DNA of 17,440 nt from Candidatus Hodarchaeota archaeon (GCA_016839665.1 JAEOTU010000373.1:1-17440), one strand, 5' to 3'. Numbered from the stretch's first letter, positions 1 to 7,164 are shown. The notes: generated by a model from the letters alone, not told the origin. Numbers and translations: made by a program.

Positions 1-107
1 ACATCGAAGGCAAGAGCGCCCTCAACGAAGGGGAAGAAGTGGAATTTGAAATAGAAAACTCGTACAAAGGTCCAAGGGCTATTAAGGTCAAATCAGTCTC
101 CGAATAG
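1..107 (+). CDS. Cold-shock-domain protein, 3' end only (chromosomal flank)
   Basis: The window opens inside a gene; the reading frame runs from base 3 to a TAG stop at 105-107 and gives the last 34 residues. The piece reads IEGKSALNEGEEVEFEIEN followed by YKGPRAIKVKSV. This matches the C-terminal strands of cold-shock (OB-fold) domains, where an 'EG..L.EG..VEFE' segment is followed by 'GP.A..V'. Such proteins bind single-stranded RNA or DNA and act in the cytoplasm as RNA chaperones. Only the second half of the domain is visible, so the family call rests on the tail motif. It lies outside the integrated element and converges on the tRNA gene, with about 207 bases between them in which I see no gene. 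Confidence 0.6.
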   Translation, partial: IEGKSALNEGEEVEFEIENSYKGPRAIKVKSVSE

Positions 108-314
108 AGGATTCTAGAAGCTCATCGCGTGTATTACACACACTTGTTTCTTGTATGATATCTGCCAGTGTTGATAAGGTAGCTAAATCGACAAAGTAGA
201 TCCCTTTTCCTTCAACTTCATTTCGTAGATGCTAATCAAACTTGAAATTAATATTCCATACAAACCTATGCTTTGCACACGCAATTTGGATCACATCTAT
301 GTGTGTGGTTATTT

Positions 315-392
315 TGGTGCTCCGGCCGGGATTCGAACCCGGGTCTCCGGCTCGAAAGGCCGGAATACTTAGCCGGGCTATACTACCGGAGC
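315..392 (-). tRNA. tRNA-Glu (anticodon UUC), intact, with encoded CCA
   Basis: On the minus strand the gene starts GCTCCGG at base 392. It ends CCGGAGC plus discriminator A at 318, which gives a perfect 7-bp acceptor stem. A CCA tail is encoded at 317-315. The anticodon arm is CCGGC-CTTTCGA-GCCGG with anticodon TTC (Glu, GAA/GAG codons). The T arm is CCGGG-TTCGAAT-CCCGG. No intron is needed to fold it. It is the attachment target of the element: its 5' half, from the anticodon loop to the D arm, forms the left copy of the 31-bp att repeat. The 3' half is chromosomal, while the 5' half and everything upstream come from the element, so the functional tRNA is a chimera. The int-N reading frame runs through it on the same strand. 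Confidence 0.93.
352..382 (+). repeat. att repeat, left copy (inside intact tRNA-Glu)
   Basis: 31-bp perfect match to 17274-17304. It runs from the anticodon loop of the tRNA to the D arm. The next ten bases (383-392, CTACCGGAGC) also occur at the right end, but only after 19 extra bases there, so the original similarity was at least 41 bp. Strand exchange must fall somewhere in the 31 bp. Confidence 0.92.
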
Positions 393-405
393 ATACGGAT
401 AGCCC

Positions 406-420
406 TGTTTTAGACTTATT
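406..420 (-). promoter_or_regulatory. Possible element-supplied TATA region for tRNA-Glu
   Basis: About 22-28 bases upstream of the tRNA 5' end (392) the minus strand reads AATAAGTCTAAAAC, the only AT-rich stretch at a suitable distance. It lies inside the integrase coding region, so the element must supply the promoter of the host's restored tRNA. The match to an archaeal TATA box is weak. Confidence 0.25.
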
Positions 421-791
421 TCCACTGTTAACCCCTATTTGACTGTTTTCTATCCTCTCGTTAGAAAGACCCCAACTTCTCTCTATCTTACTGAAATCTG
501 TAAGACTTACTGTTTTCTGTAAGGTTTCCAGCATATATTCCCATGTGTGATTGTTATGCATAAGTAGATCTAGAGTCTGACCCAAGGTCTGTATTTTCTT
601 CTTCAACCTATGTACTAAGACATACTGGTAGTTTCGGTCACATTCTAACTCGCCATTCAAGAACCTTAACTCACTTTTGCTTAGGAAGCTGTTAATCCTA
701 CGACCATTAAATCTCGCTATTCCATCCTCGGCATACAAGACATTAGAACCCAATATTTCAGATTGCACAGTGTAATCAGATACTTCAGACT

Positions 792-1442
792 TCATTTTTT
801 CCTCTCCTTAACTAGCCTTATCATTAACGGGTTGAACCAACTGTGCCATGCTTGATACTGATTCGTTTTATTCACGGTCTTGCTGCTTATTTCATGCCAG
901 TACAAATCACTTCGTCCCATCCTTCTGCCTTGTATAGTGTGGCAATCCAGAACGTAATCTTCAGTTCTGTTGTACTCAATCCTTTTCATACTCAACTCCT
1001 TGTCCTCACGATTTTCCATTACATCCATTAGTTCTAGAAACTCGTCTGCCCGTCTGTCTTTCTTTGATTCTGACATTAATAATGCTGCAGCTACTGCACA
1101 TCTTTTGCCATCCCATGTGTCATAGCGGTACTTCATTGCTTGTCTCCCTAGTTCAGATACTGCTATTATTGTTGTTGCATCTAGACAATCTTCAACCGTT
1201 ATGATATTCATTCGTCTCCACAATATCCAGCCAGTCTTCTTGTTGCTAAGTTGGTACGCTACGTACGCAGCTTTTTCAGATAGACATCGTCTTACGTATT
1301 TCTGTAATGCTGATTTCAATATGCCTCTTTCTTCTTTCGTTCGCCAGTTAAGGGAATTCTCGACAGCTTTCCCGTCTAGATTTACTTGTTTCTCCTTGGT
1401 TTTTGTTTCAGAGTTTCCACTACTCTCATTTTTCTTTGTCAT
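792..1442 (-). CDS. RarA/MgsA C-terminal-domain-like protein (216 aa)
   Basis: This protein lacks an ATPase domain but resembles the helical C-terminal domain of RarA/MgsA replication-repair ATPases and its stand-alone phage and plasmid relatives. The features are an 'AAYVAYQL...WILWRRMNIITVED' segment at about residues 58-85, a 'KRCAVAAALLM' helix at 113-123, and the motif DCHTIQGRRMGRS at 166-178 followed by YWHE. The last of these recalls the D.HT..G...GR...HFF signature I associate with that family. RarA tetramers act at stalled replication forks and bind SSB. A free C-terminal-like domain might modulate host fork proteins or serve the element's own replication; that is inference. The first 30 residues are charged and low-complexity. 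Its stop overlaps the integrase start (ATGA), so the two are one translational unit. The Shine-Dalgarno-like AGGTAAGG (1451-1458) supports the ATG at 1442. Confidence 0.5.
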   Translation of the reverse strand: MTKKNESSGNSETKTKEKQVNLDGKAVENSLNWRTKEERGILKSALQKYVRRCLSEKAAYVAYQLSNKKTGWILWRRMNIITVEDCLDATTIIAVSELGRQAMKYRYDTWDGKRCAVAAALLMSESKKDRRADEFLELMDVMENREDKELSMKRIEYNRTEDYVLDCHTIQGRRMGRSDLYWHEISSKTVNKTNQYQAWHSWFNPLMIRLVKERKK

Positions 1443-1491
1443 AATCTATTCCTTACCTTTTTGGTTTGGTATGTAAAATATTCTCTTTAAC

Positions 1492-1500
1492 GTTTTTAAG
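1492..1500 (-). promoter_or_regulatory. Candidate TATA box for the 216-aa/int(N) operon
   Basis: The minus strand reads CTTAAAAAC here, about 54 bases upstream of the ATG at 1442. A start of transcription about 25 bases downstream (near 1471) would leave a short leader holding the AGGTAAGG ribosome site. Motif-based only. Confidence 0.35.
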
Positions 1501-1661
1501 TGCTTGGTTCGCCTTCTTTCGCCAAATAATGCTCATAAGAGAGCTATTTCTCCCTTAAAAAGCTAATAGAGGTCATTTCTGCCTTATCATCTCAACCCGT
1601 AACATAACGAAGAAGGAGTAAACTAAAACAATCAATGACTAAACCTTGAATTACTGTGAAG

Positions 1662-1692
1662 ATCTCTCTTATTCTTTGACAGAAAGAGAGAT
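1662..1692 (-). terminator. Hairpin just 3' of the propeller gene
   Basis: ATCTCTCTT (1662-1670) and AAGAGAGAT (1684-1692) are perfect 9-bp inverted repeats around a 13-base loop. They begin six bases past the stop codon of the 535-residue gene at 1698. The position suggests a transcript-end or stability structure. No clear T-run follows it on the minus strand, so function is uncertain. Confidence 0.4.
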
Positions 1693-1697
1693 GAGGA

Positions 1698-3305
1698 TTA
1701 TGGGACATCCTTGATTTTCCAAATGCGAACTCTTACGTAGTTCCAATAGAAGTCATTTGCACCTCTATACAAAGTTATGTCGTTTGCTGTGGAGGATAAC
1801 CAAGCCAGACCATACCTAAACCAATCTTTAAGCCACTGTGCACAGAGACTTCCATTTGAATCTACTTTTAGTAACCAAAAATCATTTCCATCAGTTCCAA
1901 AGGAAGCTGATGAACCAGCTAAGATGTATCCTCCATCCACTGTTTGAACAATGGAGTATGTGGAATCAGAATGTCCTCCTCCGTAAGTTCGGTTCCACAA
2001 CACATTCCCTGTCTCGTCAGTTTTGATTAACCAACTATCATAATTACCTACACCAAAAGAATAAGTGTGACCAGCCACTGCATATCCTCCATCTGAAGTC
2101 TGAACTCCAGACCAACCATAATCAGCATCCGTTCCTCCGTAGGTTTGGTTCCACAACATGGTCCCTGTCTCATCAGTCTTGATTAACCAAAAATCAGCAG
2201 AACCAGTGCCAAAGGAATAGGTGTATCCCAATATTGCGTATCCTCCTCCATCTGTCTCTATTAAAGAGGTTACTCTCTCATCATTCGTCCCACCATATGT
2301 TTGATTCCATTCAATATTTCCAGAAGAGTCAGTTTTTACTAACCAACCATCGCTGCCCCCGACCCCAAAGGAGGCGGTATAACCAGCTATTGCGTATCCT
2401 CCATCTATGGTTTGAATAACAGAACGCGCCTCATCTCCACTCGTTCCTCCGTAGGTTCGGTTCCACTCCATGTTTCCGTCCGAGTCAGTTTTCACTAACC
2501 ACATATCGTAGCTACTTGGACCACCTGAATAAGTATAACCCACCAAAGCATATCCCCCATCATCTGTCTGAGTCATAGAATATACATACTCGTGTCCTGT
2601 TCCTCCGTAGGTTTGGTTCCACAACATGGTCCCTGTCTCATCAGTCTTGATTAACCAAAAATCATAGTAGCCAGCACCGAAAGACTCTGTGCAGCTAGAC
2701 ACTGCATAGCCTCCGTCACTCGTCTGAACCATGGAATACACATACTCATTACCTGTTCCTCCGTAGGTTCGGTTCCACTCCATGTTTCCGTCCGAGTCAG
2801 TTTTCACTAACCACATGTCATAACCGAGTGATCCACTCCCCGACATGTGACCCGCCAAGAAATATCCTTGGTCCAATGTTTGAACCATAGAATAGGCATA
2901 CTCACTAGCCATTCCACTATATATTCGACCTCGAATAAGTTGGCAATCTGCTCCACCGTAGTTTCTCTGATGAATCCCACCATTAAGTGTAGTTTTTCCT
3001 TGTATATCCACAATAATTTCTGTGCTGTTCAGGTTATGGGTTACATTGAAGGATTGTCCATACTTATCGCTAATGCTCATCCAATTGCTATCATACTCCA
3101 AGGCTGCCTTAACTTCAAATTGTTCTCCTGAAGCTCCATACGAACCAGCGACCTTCACCACATCAAAGATATCAATATCCCCATCATCATCAAGGTCACA
3201 CCATGGATCATATTCGCCTATCGCAAGATTAGAAACACTAGTTGTTCCACCAATAAAGAATAGCGAAACTAATACAATCGTTACGTATTTCAGAATAGTT
3301 TTCAT
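1698..3305 (-). CDS. Secreted seven-repeat beta-propeller protein with dockerin-like calcium loop (535 aa)
   Basis: A signal peptide or anchor covers residues 1-21 (MKTILKYVTIVLVSLFFIGG). It is followed by a single dockerin/EF-hand-like calcium loop, DLDDDGDIDIFDVVKVAGS, from residue 37. A linker domain to about residue 120 precedes seven repeats of 52 residues. Each repeat has the pattern 'QT.DGGYA..GYT.SFG....D.WL.KTD..GN..WN.TYGGT', which matches repeat beta-propeller folds. The final residues, WNYVRVRIWKIK, form a separate C-terminal strand. The product should be extracellular or surface-attached, binding a ligand or partner; no catalytic motif is visible. Many Asn-X-Ser/Thr sites could be glycosylated. 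The gene has its own promoter and the strongest ribosome site in the window. It resembles chromosomal surface proteins and is probably cargo. Some repeats are identical at DNA level, showing recent internal duplication. Confidence 0.75.
   Translation of the reverse strand: MKTILKYVTIVLVSLFFIGGTTSVSNLAIGEYDPWCDLDDDGDIDIFDVVKVAGSYGASGEQFEVKAALEYDSNWMSISDKYGQSFNVTHNLNSTEIIVDIQGKTTLNGGIHQRNYGGADCQLIRGRIYSGMASEYAYSMVQTLDQGYFLAGHMSGSGSLGYDMWLVKTDSDGNMEWNRTYGGTGNEYVYSMVQTSDGGYAVSSCTESFGAGYYDFWLIKTDETGTMLWNQTYGGTGHEYVYSMTQTDDGGYALVGYTYSGGPSSYDMWLVKTDSDGNMEWNRTYGGTSGDEARSVIQTIDGGYAIAGYTASFGVGGSDGWLVKTDSSGNIEWNQTYGGTNDERVTSLIETDGGGYAILGYTYSFGTGSADFWLIKTDETGTMLWNQTYGGTDADYGWSGVQTSDGGYAVAGHTYSFGVGNYDSWLIKTDETGNVLWNRTYGGGHSDSTYSIVQTVDGGYILAGSSASFGTDGNDFWLLKVDSNGSLCAQWLKDWFRYGLAWLSSTANDITLYRGANDFYWNYVRVRIWKIKDVP
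2131..2196 (-). repeat. 66-bp perfect intragenic repeat (also 2599-2664)
   Basis: The two 66-bp copies are identical and lie 468 bp apart, which is exactly three 156-bp propeller repeats. They encode the DFWLIKTDETGTMLWNQTYGG segment of repeats 5 and 2. Identity at third codon positions points to recent duplication or gene conversion within the gene. Confidence 0.85.
2443..2504 (-). repeat. 62-bp perfect intragenic repeat (also 2755-2816)
   Basis: The two identical copies lie 312 bp apart, which is exactly two 156-bp propeller repeats. They encode the MWLVKTDSDGNMEWNRTYGG segment of repeats 3 and 1. The pairing differs from that of the 66-bp repeat, so at least two separate copying events occurred. 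Confidence 0.85.
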
Positions 3306-3311
3306 TGTTGT

Positions 3312-3320
3312 ATCACCTCC
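3312..3320 (-). promoter_or_regulatory. Strong Shine-Dalgarno site of the propeller gene
   Basis: The minus strand reads GGAGGTGAT, a nine-base match to the complement of the conserved 16S 3' tail. It lies six bases before the ATG at 3305 and fixes the start of the 535-residue protein. Confidence 0.75.
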
Positions 3321-3354
3321 CTTTTTCTCCTTCGCTTAAAGGAAGTGCTAACAC

Positions 3355-3366
3355 CATATAAAAAAC
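3355..3366 (-). promoter_or_regulatory. Candidate TATA box of the propeller gene
   Basis: The minus strand reads TTTTTTATATGG about 50-60 bases before the ATG. This leaves room for a 30-base leader with the GGAGGTGAT site. The rest of the 272-base gap to the next gene (3306-3577) shows no coding signal that I trust. Confidence 0.4.
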
Positions 3367-3577
3367 CAGATAGAAGAAGATTCCACACCTCCTTAAAAAA
3401 CTCCCAAAAACCTTCCTCTCCGTCCAAGATGATAAGTCCGTTTATATGCGTCTACGCCTGTGTAATCAGTTGCTCATTCTTGTCTGCTGTGTACACAATT
3501 TATTCTTACTACTACCCTCTGGCTGTAACACTTTCATCTCTTTCTGCGCGCTAACACAGACAGAAAACATGCATCAT

Positions 3578-4363
3578 TTAGATGGGTTTGCTGATGTATT
3601 TCTGTAAAAGTGGGAGTAGGTTTCTTCTCACTTCTTCATCAATTTGCTTCTTTAATTTCGTATGCTTTTCTATGAGATTATCAATTAAGGATTCTACTTC
3701 TGAGATTACTTCCTTAGTGATTTCGTTGGGATCCATTTCACGTGTACGTTTAGCCTGTTCTTGGCTCTCCCGAATAACAAAGCGTCTTTTTGTCTTTTCA
3801 TGGTATATATTCGAAATTTTACCCAGAATACAGGCTTCCACTTTGTCTCTAATGTCATCGTACCTCTTGTTTAAAAGGTCTGGAATGATGTAAAACTTAC
3901 CTATACTCATACAAAGGTCATGAGCAATGCTCACATTTGATTGAGCCACCTCCTTTGGTAAGGACCTTGCTAAACATTCCGAACAGATGGCAGATGCTTT
4001 TTCCATCAACTCATAGGTCTTAAGTTCTCTGAACTTTGTAATGATATGATTTCTAAAGAAGTCTGTTTTCTGAAAGAGGTCGGTGTGGTGGGTCTTCATA
4101 AATTCTTCTAGTCCCCGGTTGTAAAGTCCTTCTAGTTGTGGGAAGTCGAAATTTACGTTAGGGTTTTCTAAATAGTCGTCAAGAAGCTCTGAATTTTCTT
4201 TTAACTCAGCGAAAAGAGAGGGATATTCCTTCTTTACAACCCCAGCAACATACTCACGTAAAGCTTGAAACTTCTGACTTCTAAGCCCCAAGCGATAAGC
4301 GATATAAGCAATGGCTATGGGAAACACCCACCGTGCTATCTCAAGAATACAATCTCCATTCAT
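3578..4363 (-). CDS. Membrane-anchored protein of unknown function (261 aa)
   Basis: I do not recognise this family. One hydrophobic segment near the N-terminus (about residues 8-27, EIARWVFPIAIAYIAYRLGL) followed by basic residues predicts a single membrane helix with the bulk of the protein in the cytoplasm. The rest is charged and almost wholly helical. The last 60 residues (EVISEVESLIDNLIEKHTKL onward) look like a coiled coil. Cys residues at ICSEC near residue 126 are not part of a clear zinc motif. It lies between the secreted propeller gene and the HEPN gene, on the same strand, 110 bases beyond the HEPN gene stop. It could be an effector or sensor of the defence block or an unrelated cargo gene. 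A CATATATGG box at 4405-4413 is a possible promoter. Confidence 0.7.
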   Translation of the reverse strand: MNGDCILEIARWVFPIAIAYIAYRLGLRSQKFQALREYVAGVVKKEYPSLFAELKENSELLDDYLENPNVNFDFPQLEGLYNRGLEEFMKTHHTDLFQKTDFFRNHIITKFRELKTYELMEKASAICSECLARSLPKEVAQSNVSIAHDLCMSIGKFYIIPDLLNKRYDDIRDKVEACILGKISNIYHEKTKRRFVIRESQEQAKRTREMDPNEITKEVISEVESLIDNLIEKHTKLKKQIDEEVRRNLLPLLQKYISKPI

Positions 4364-4473
4364 TCAAATCAAAATCCGTGTTGTGAGAATTGTTAATAAG
4401 CATACATATATGGAATCTTCTATTTTCTCTTTTATAACACATCCAAGTACATCAAATATTGGAGCGTGCGCTA

Positions 4474-6105
4474 TTATTCTACTATTTTAAACGTCTTTGC
4501 ATATATTTTTAGCAGAATGAAAATTACTATAAGAGACATTTTTCGAGTGAACTCCAGAGTAACTGTCGCACCATGGGACAAGCGATTTCTGAAGTTGATA
4601 GAATCATCCGCTACAAGCAGTAATCTCATGAAATACTGAAAATCTAAACTAAAATTCTTAGCTACTTCAGGAAGTTCAATCAAACCACCCAATGATCTTT
4701 GGCTAATCTCCTTTGAACTATAACTGGAGACATCTGCCCCTGCAGATACGAGATACCGATCCAATGAAGACTCAATTTTCGGAACTAATATCGAGACTGA
4801 TGAGAGATAATCCTCTTCACAATGGCGTAAAATTCCCCAAATAATAATCTGCAAATTGTTTTCATCGATTATGTCACAGTTTGAAAGAAAAGCGTAAATA
4901 TCTTGAATGGAAACTAGATTCTCATCCTGTAGTTTGACTGTAATATAGTAGATCAAATTCAGATTATCCATTAAATAGGACTGTAAATTCATGTGCAGAT
5001 TATGTTGGAATTTTTCTGAATCGGTTTCTAATCTTTTACGTTTGAAACCAACATCTAAGGAGGTTGTGAATATGTTGTGTATACTGTTTTTCAATAGCTT
5101 TTTGGTGAAGTCCGTGGTCTCTTCAATATGCATTCCAAATATTGATTCGTCGTTTAAAATGCCATACAAAATCTGGATTGGAGTCCTACTCTTAATTTTC
5201 TCGATGTATTCATTGACAGCCTTTCTTGTTAGCTCATCCTGTTTTCTATAAGCTTCATTAAGCTTTTGCAAAATATCTTCAGGTAATTTAATTTCAATCA
5301 ATTCATCTGCATAGTCTATTTCACTGATTCTTTTTTTTAGAGTTTCAATGGTTTTCCTATCGTTAACATGGATTACACAGTAATCTAATGCCCTTTCTAG
5401 TAAAGAAGAAAGAACCATCTTGCTATGTTTGCCTTTTGCTTCAGCTACATGGATCTTTAAATTTAAAACATCTCTATGTAATTTGCTGACCGATGCTTCA
5501 TCCTTAAAATGCTCTTTTATCTTTATACATGCATCGTAAAATCCTTCCCTGAAACTATCACTTAGCTCTTCATTTTCCGCAAAACCCAAGAGTATATCGT
5601 AGACTGCTTGAATCTCTTCCTTTGCACTGAACGTCAAGAGTCTGATAAATTGCGTAGTTAGTTCCATGATTGTATGAGTAGGAAATGTGTCTTTACCAAT
5701 CGTTAGATAGCCAACGATTCTATCCCCAATCGATTTTAGATCATCCTCTCTGCTTAATTTGAAGCATAAGGATACTTGTTCGGATATACATTCCACCAAA
5801 ACCCAATACCATTTCCTTTCATTTGAAGTCAGTTCCATTTCTAGAAATTTTTCTAGCGATGTTTCAACAAGCTTGAATTCCTTTTCTACTTTCCATTTTC
5901 CAAAATAGTAAACAGCTTCAAGCAATGCATTTTGTGAGAGATCGATTTCTTCAAAATACTTAAGTCTCTTAATCCATTGGTCAGAATTTCTCTCTTGTTT
6001 GAAGAAATTCATCTCGCCTTTCATCCCAAAAGCAAGATGGTAGTCATAATTGGGCTTGGATTCAGCTTTTTCGACATATCCCTCAAGATAATTTTCTTTA
6101 CTCAC
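4474..6105 (-). CDS. HEPN-like DUF4209 protein, probable RNase (543 aa)
   Basis: The C-terminus contains FRNRLSHG, with R506, N507, H511 and G512. It matches the RNxxxHG signature that defines DUF4209 and the R-x4-6-H active-site pattern of HEPN-superfamily RNases. The surrounding segment ('SSLDRYLVSAG...SLGGLIELPEVA...VADDSINF', about 425-505) and the following hydrophobic helix (about 522-540) fit the helical HEPN fold. The first 400 residues are helical and charged, like the sensor-like N-terminal part of long DUF4209 proteins. Such proteins recur in bacterial defence loci and often cleave RNA upon infection; that function is inferred here. It lies next to a nuclease-like gene and close to the type I restriction operon. 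The start is supported by a GGAGAGGGG site just before the ATG at 6105. Confidence 0.65.
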   Translation of the reverse strand: MSKENYLEGYVEKAESKPNYDYHLAFGMKGEMNFFKQERNSDQWIKRLKYFEEIDLSQNALLEAVYYFGKWKVEKEFKLVETSLEKFLEMELTSNERKWYWVLVECISEQVSLCFKLSREDDLKSIGDRIVGYLTIGKDTFPTHTIMELTTQFIRLLTFSAKEEIQAVYDILLGFAENEELSDSFREGFYDACIKIKEHFKDEASVSKLHRDVLNLKIHVAEAKGKHSKMVLSSLLERALDYCVIHVNDRKTIETLKKRISEIDYADELIEIKLPEDILQKLNEAYRKQDELTRKAVNEYIEKIKSRTPIQILYGILNDESIFGMHIEETTDFTKKLLKNSIHNIFTTSLDVGFKRKRLETDSEKFQHNLHMNLQSYLMDNLNLIYYITVKLQDENLVSIQDIYAFLSNCDIIDENNLQIIIWGILRHCEEDYLSSVSILVPKIESSLDRYLVSAGADVSSYSSKEISQRSLGGLIELPEVAKNFSLDFQYFMRLLLVADDSINFRNRLSHGATVTLEFTRKMSLIVIFILLKIYAKTFKIVE

Positions 6106-6187
6106 ATGACCCCTCTCCTAACCTATGTAATTTGGTATGTTTGCTTTTAAAAATTAATCTCGCGCACGCCAACCTAATTTTTTCACT

Positions 6188-6835
6188 CTATCGGGTTTTC
6201 TCAGGTTTCAAATCGTCCAAGGTTTTTGCTGATAAGAAATCTTTAAGTGAAACATACCATCGACCTTGAACTCCTTTAAGGCGCTTACCACCTTTGATTG
6301 GGTTGCCTAGTTTTGTTTTCCACTCGAATTCAAAGCAAAATTTATTATCCTCTCTTGTCTTCGTCTTTTTGTCATTAATTTTTGCAAATCGATCTATTGC
6401 TCCGAAAGGTTTTTTCACGTATAAGGCAAGATACTGAGGAAATCTCGACTCGTCAACCGCAATCCACCGCCAAATATTCTTGTTCCAAAAAGTCTCTTCT
6501 GCCCATTTAGGATTCGCACTAGCAACAACTACAACTTCAGATGGTTTATAATCTAAGGCAATAACAGGAATTCCATGGATTTTATCAACTGATGTGTATG
6601 CGCATACAATCAAGTCAACTTTGGTTTCATCATGAGAATGTGCAAGGAAATTTCTGCTATACAGTTCTGCTTCAACATTCTTAACGGAGCCATCCTTCAT
6701 AATACAAACATAATCAGGAGTTACCTCCTGGCTAAGTTTAATTGATGCTACACCAAATTTTTCGAGGTTCTTTTCAAAAAACTCCCTGAATTCTGCTTCA
6801 CTATTGAACTCATGAACTCCTAACAGGAATCCCAC
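6188..6835 (-). CDS. PD-(D/E)XK-like nuclease-fold protein (215 aa)
   Basis: Around residues 39-80 the protein reads TPDYVCIM...VKNVEAELYSRNFLAHSHDETKVDLIVC. This is an acidic PD at the end of one strand, E-x-E on the next, then 'S.NF..H.HD...DLIVC'. The pattern is that of restriction-endonuclease-like folds and of a family of stand-alone archaeal and bacterial proteins with 'EFE..S.NF..H.HD..K.DLIVCW'. The canonical ExK lysine is absent; E-x-E replaces it, so activity needs proof. The C-terminal third (KLGNPIKGGKRLKGVQGRWY) is basic and could bind DNA. I chose the GTG at 6835 because GGAG lies six bases ahead of it. An upstream TTG at 6847 would add four residues and has no ribosome site. 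It has its own promoter with a palindrome. Confidence 0.6.
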   Translation of the reverse strand: MGFLLGVHEFNSEAEFREFFEKNLEKFGVASIKLSQEVTPDYVCIMKDGSVKNVEAELYSRNFLAHSHDETKVDLIVCAYTSVDKIHGIPVIALDYKPSEVVVVASANPKWAEETFWNKNIWRWIAVDESRFPQYLALYVKKPFGAIDRFAKINDKKTKTREDNKFCFEFEWKTKLGNPIKGGKRLKGVQGRWYVSLKDFLSAKTLDDLKPEKTR

Positions 6836-6845
6836 CTTCCTCTCC

Positions 6846-6863
6846 AATTCAGAAAACTGAATT
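6846..6863 (-). promoter_or_regulatory. 18-bp palindrome at the nuclease-gene promoter, candidate operator
   Basis: The plus strand reads AATTCAG-AAAA-CTGAATT, a perfect 7-bp inverted repeat with a 4-base spacer. An AT-rich TATA-like segment, TTATATTTAA on the minus strand (6872-6881), lies about 25 bases upstream of its middle. The palindrome would therefore cover the transcription start of the nuclease gene. That placement fits a repressor site. Confidence 0.45.
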
Positions 6864-6978
6864 TGCCTATCTTAAATATAAAAATTTTACTTCATGCTAG
6901 CGCTTGACTGCTTCTGAACTTGCTTGTAAAATTGTTTAATTAGCGCGTGCGAAAACAGAAGCAAAATTTGTTAAAGGC

Positions 6979-7164
6979 TTAAGGTTTCTTGAACCGTTTG
7001 TCGGTTTTACTTTTTTTCAAAGTGAAACTATGTTTTCCCTCGCGTTTGTAGGTTCTAAATTTGGTGCCACAATCGCAAGTGTAAGCTTCAACATCGAACT
7101 GCCCATATTTCCACTTCTTCCTATGTTCCTGATACTCTCTCATACAATCTGGACATTTCACCAT
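6979..7164 (-). CDS. Small zinc-ribbon protein (61 aa)
   Basis: The protein begins MVKCPDC and later reads YTCDCGTKF. This gives four cysteines (4, 7, 30, 32) in a CPxC...CxCG zinc-ribbon arrangement with a 22-residue spacer. A lysine-rich tail (KKSKTDKRFKKP) suggests nucleic-acid binding. I placed the start at the ATG at 7164, because GGTGAT lies four bases ahead. A TTG 15 bases upstream is also open but has no such site. It follows the metallopeptidase gene by 64 bases, with an ACTTAAAAAG box (around 7196-7207) that could give it a separate promoter. Its role is unknown; it could be an adaptor or regulator of the restriction operon. Confidence 0.65.
   Translation of the reverse strand: MVKCPDCMREYQEHRKKWKYGQFDVEAYTCDCGTKFRTYKREGKHSFTLKKSKTDKRFKKP

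Larger units (their letters stand above)
352..795 (-). pseudogene. Integrase N-terminal fragment, int(N), split by integration
   Basis: The 148 codons from ATG at 795 to the end of the att repeat at 352 are the N-terminal part of the element's tyrosine recombinase. The frame stays open through the tRNA gene into chromosomal DNA (stop at 232), but that 39-residue tail, starting AGDPGSNPGR, is not part of the enzyme. The last element-coded residues, IARLSIPAFR, are encoded by the tRNA sequence. The same peptide occurs in the same frame in the right-hand fragment, so excision would join the two into a protein of about 442 residues. The fragment is charged and mostly helical, with no catalytic residues, as expected for the DNA-binding/multimerisation part of SSV-type integrases. 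Its start overlaps the stop of the upstream 216-residue gene in an ATGA, implying coupled translation. Confidence 0.85.

Noticed and set aside
232..351. Reading frame continuing from int(N) through the tRNA 3' half into the chromosome
   Set aside because: The tail beyond the att repeat is tRNA 3' half plus flanking DNA translated by chance. The true continuation of the protein is int(C) at the other end.
242..442. 66-codon plus-strand frame antisense to the tRNA
   Set aside because: It lies opposite the tRNA and int(N), has no ribosome site, and its sequence is the antisense of structured tRNA.
2131..2816. CRISPR-like regular repeats
   Set aside because: The 156-bp period is in frame with 52-residue protein repeats; there are no short palindromic repeats with unique spacers and no cas genes.
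2807..3339. Overlapping frames of 68-105 codons across the start of the propeller gene
   Set aside because: They are shadows of a repeat-rich real gene with a signal peptide, strong ribosome site and clear domain pattern.
3345..3554. 69-codon plus-strand frame in the gap before the membrane-anchored gene
   Set aside because: No ribosome site, low-complexity Ser-rich composition and no recognisable motif; the gap holds the promoter of the minus-strand propeller gene.
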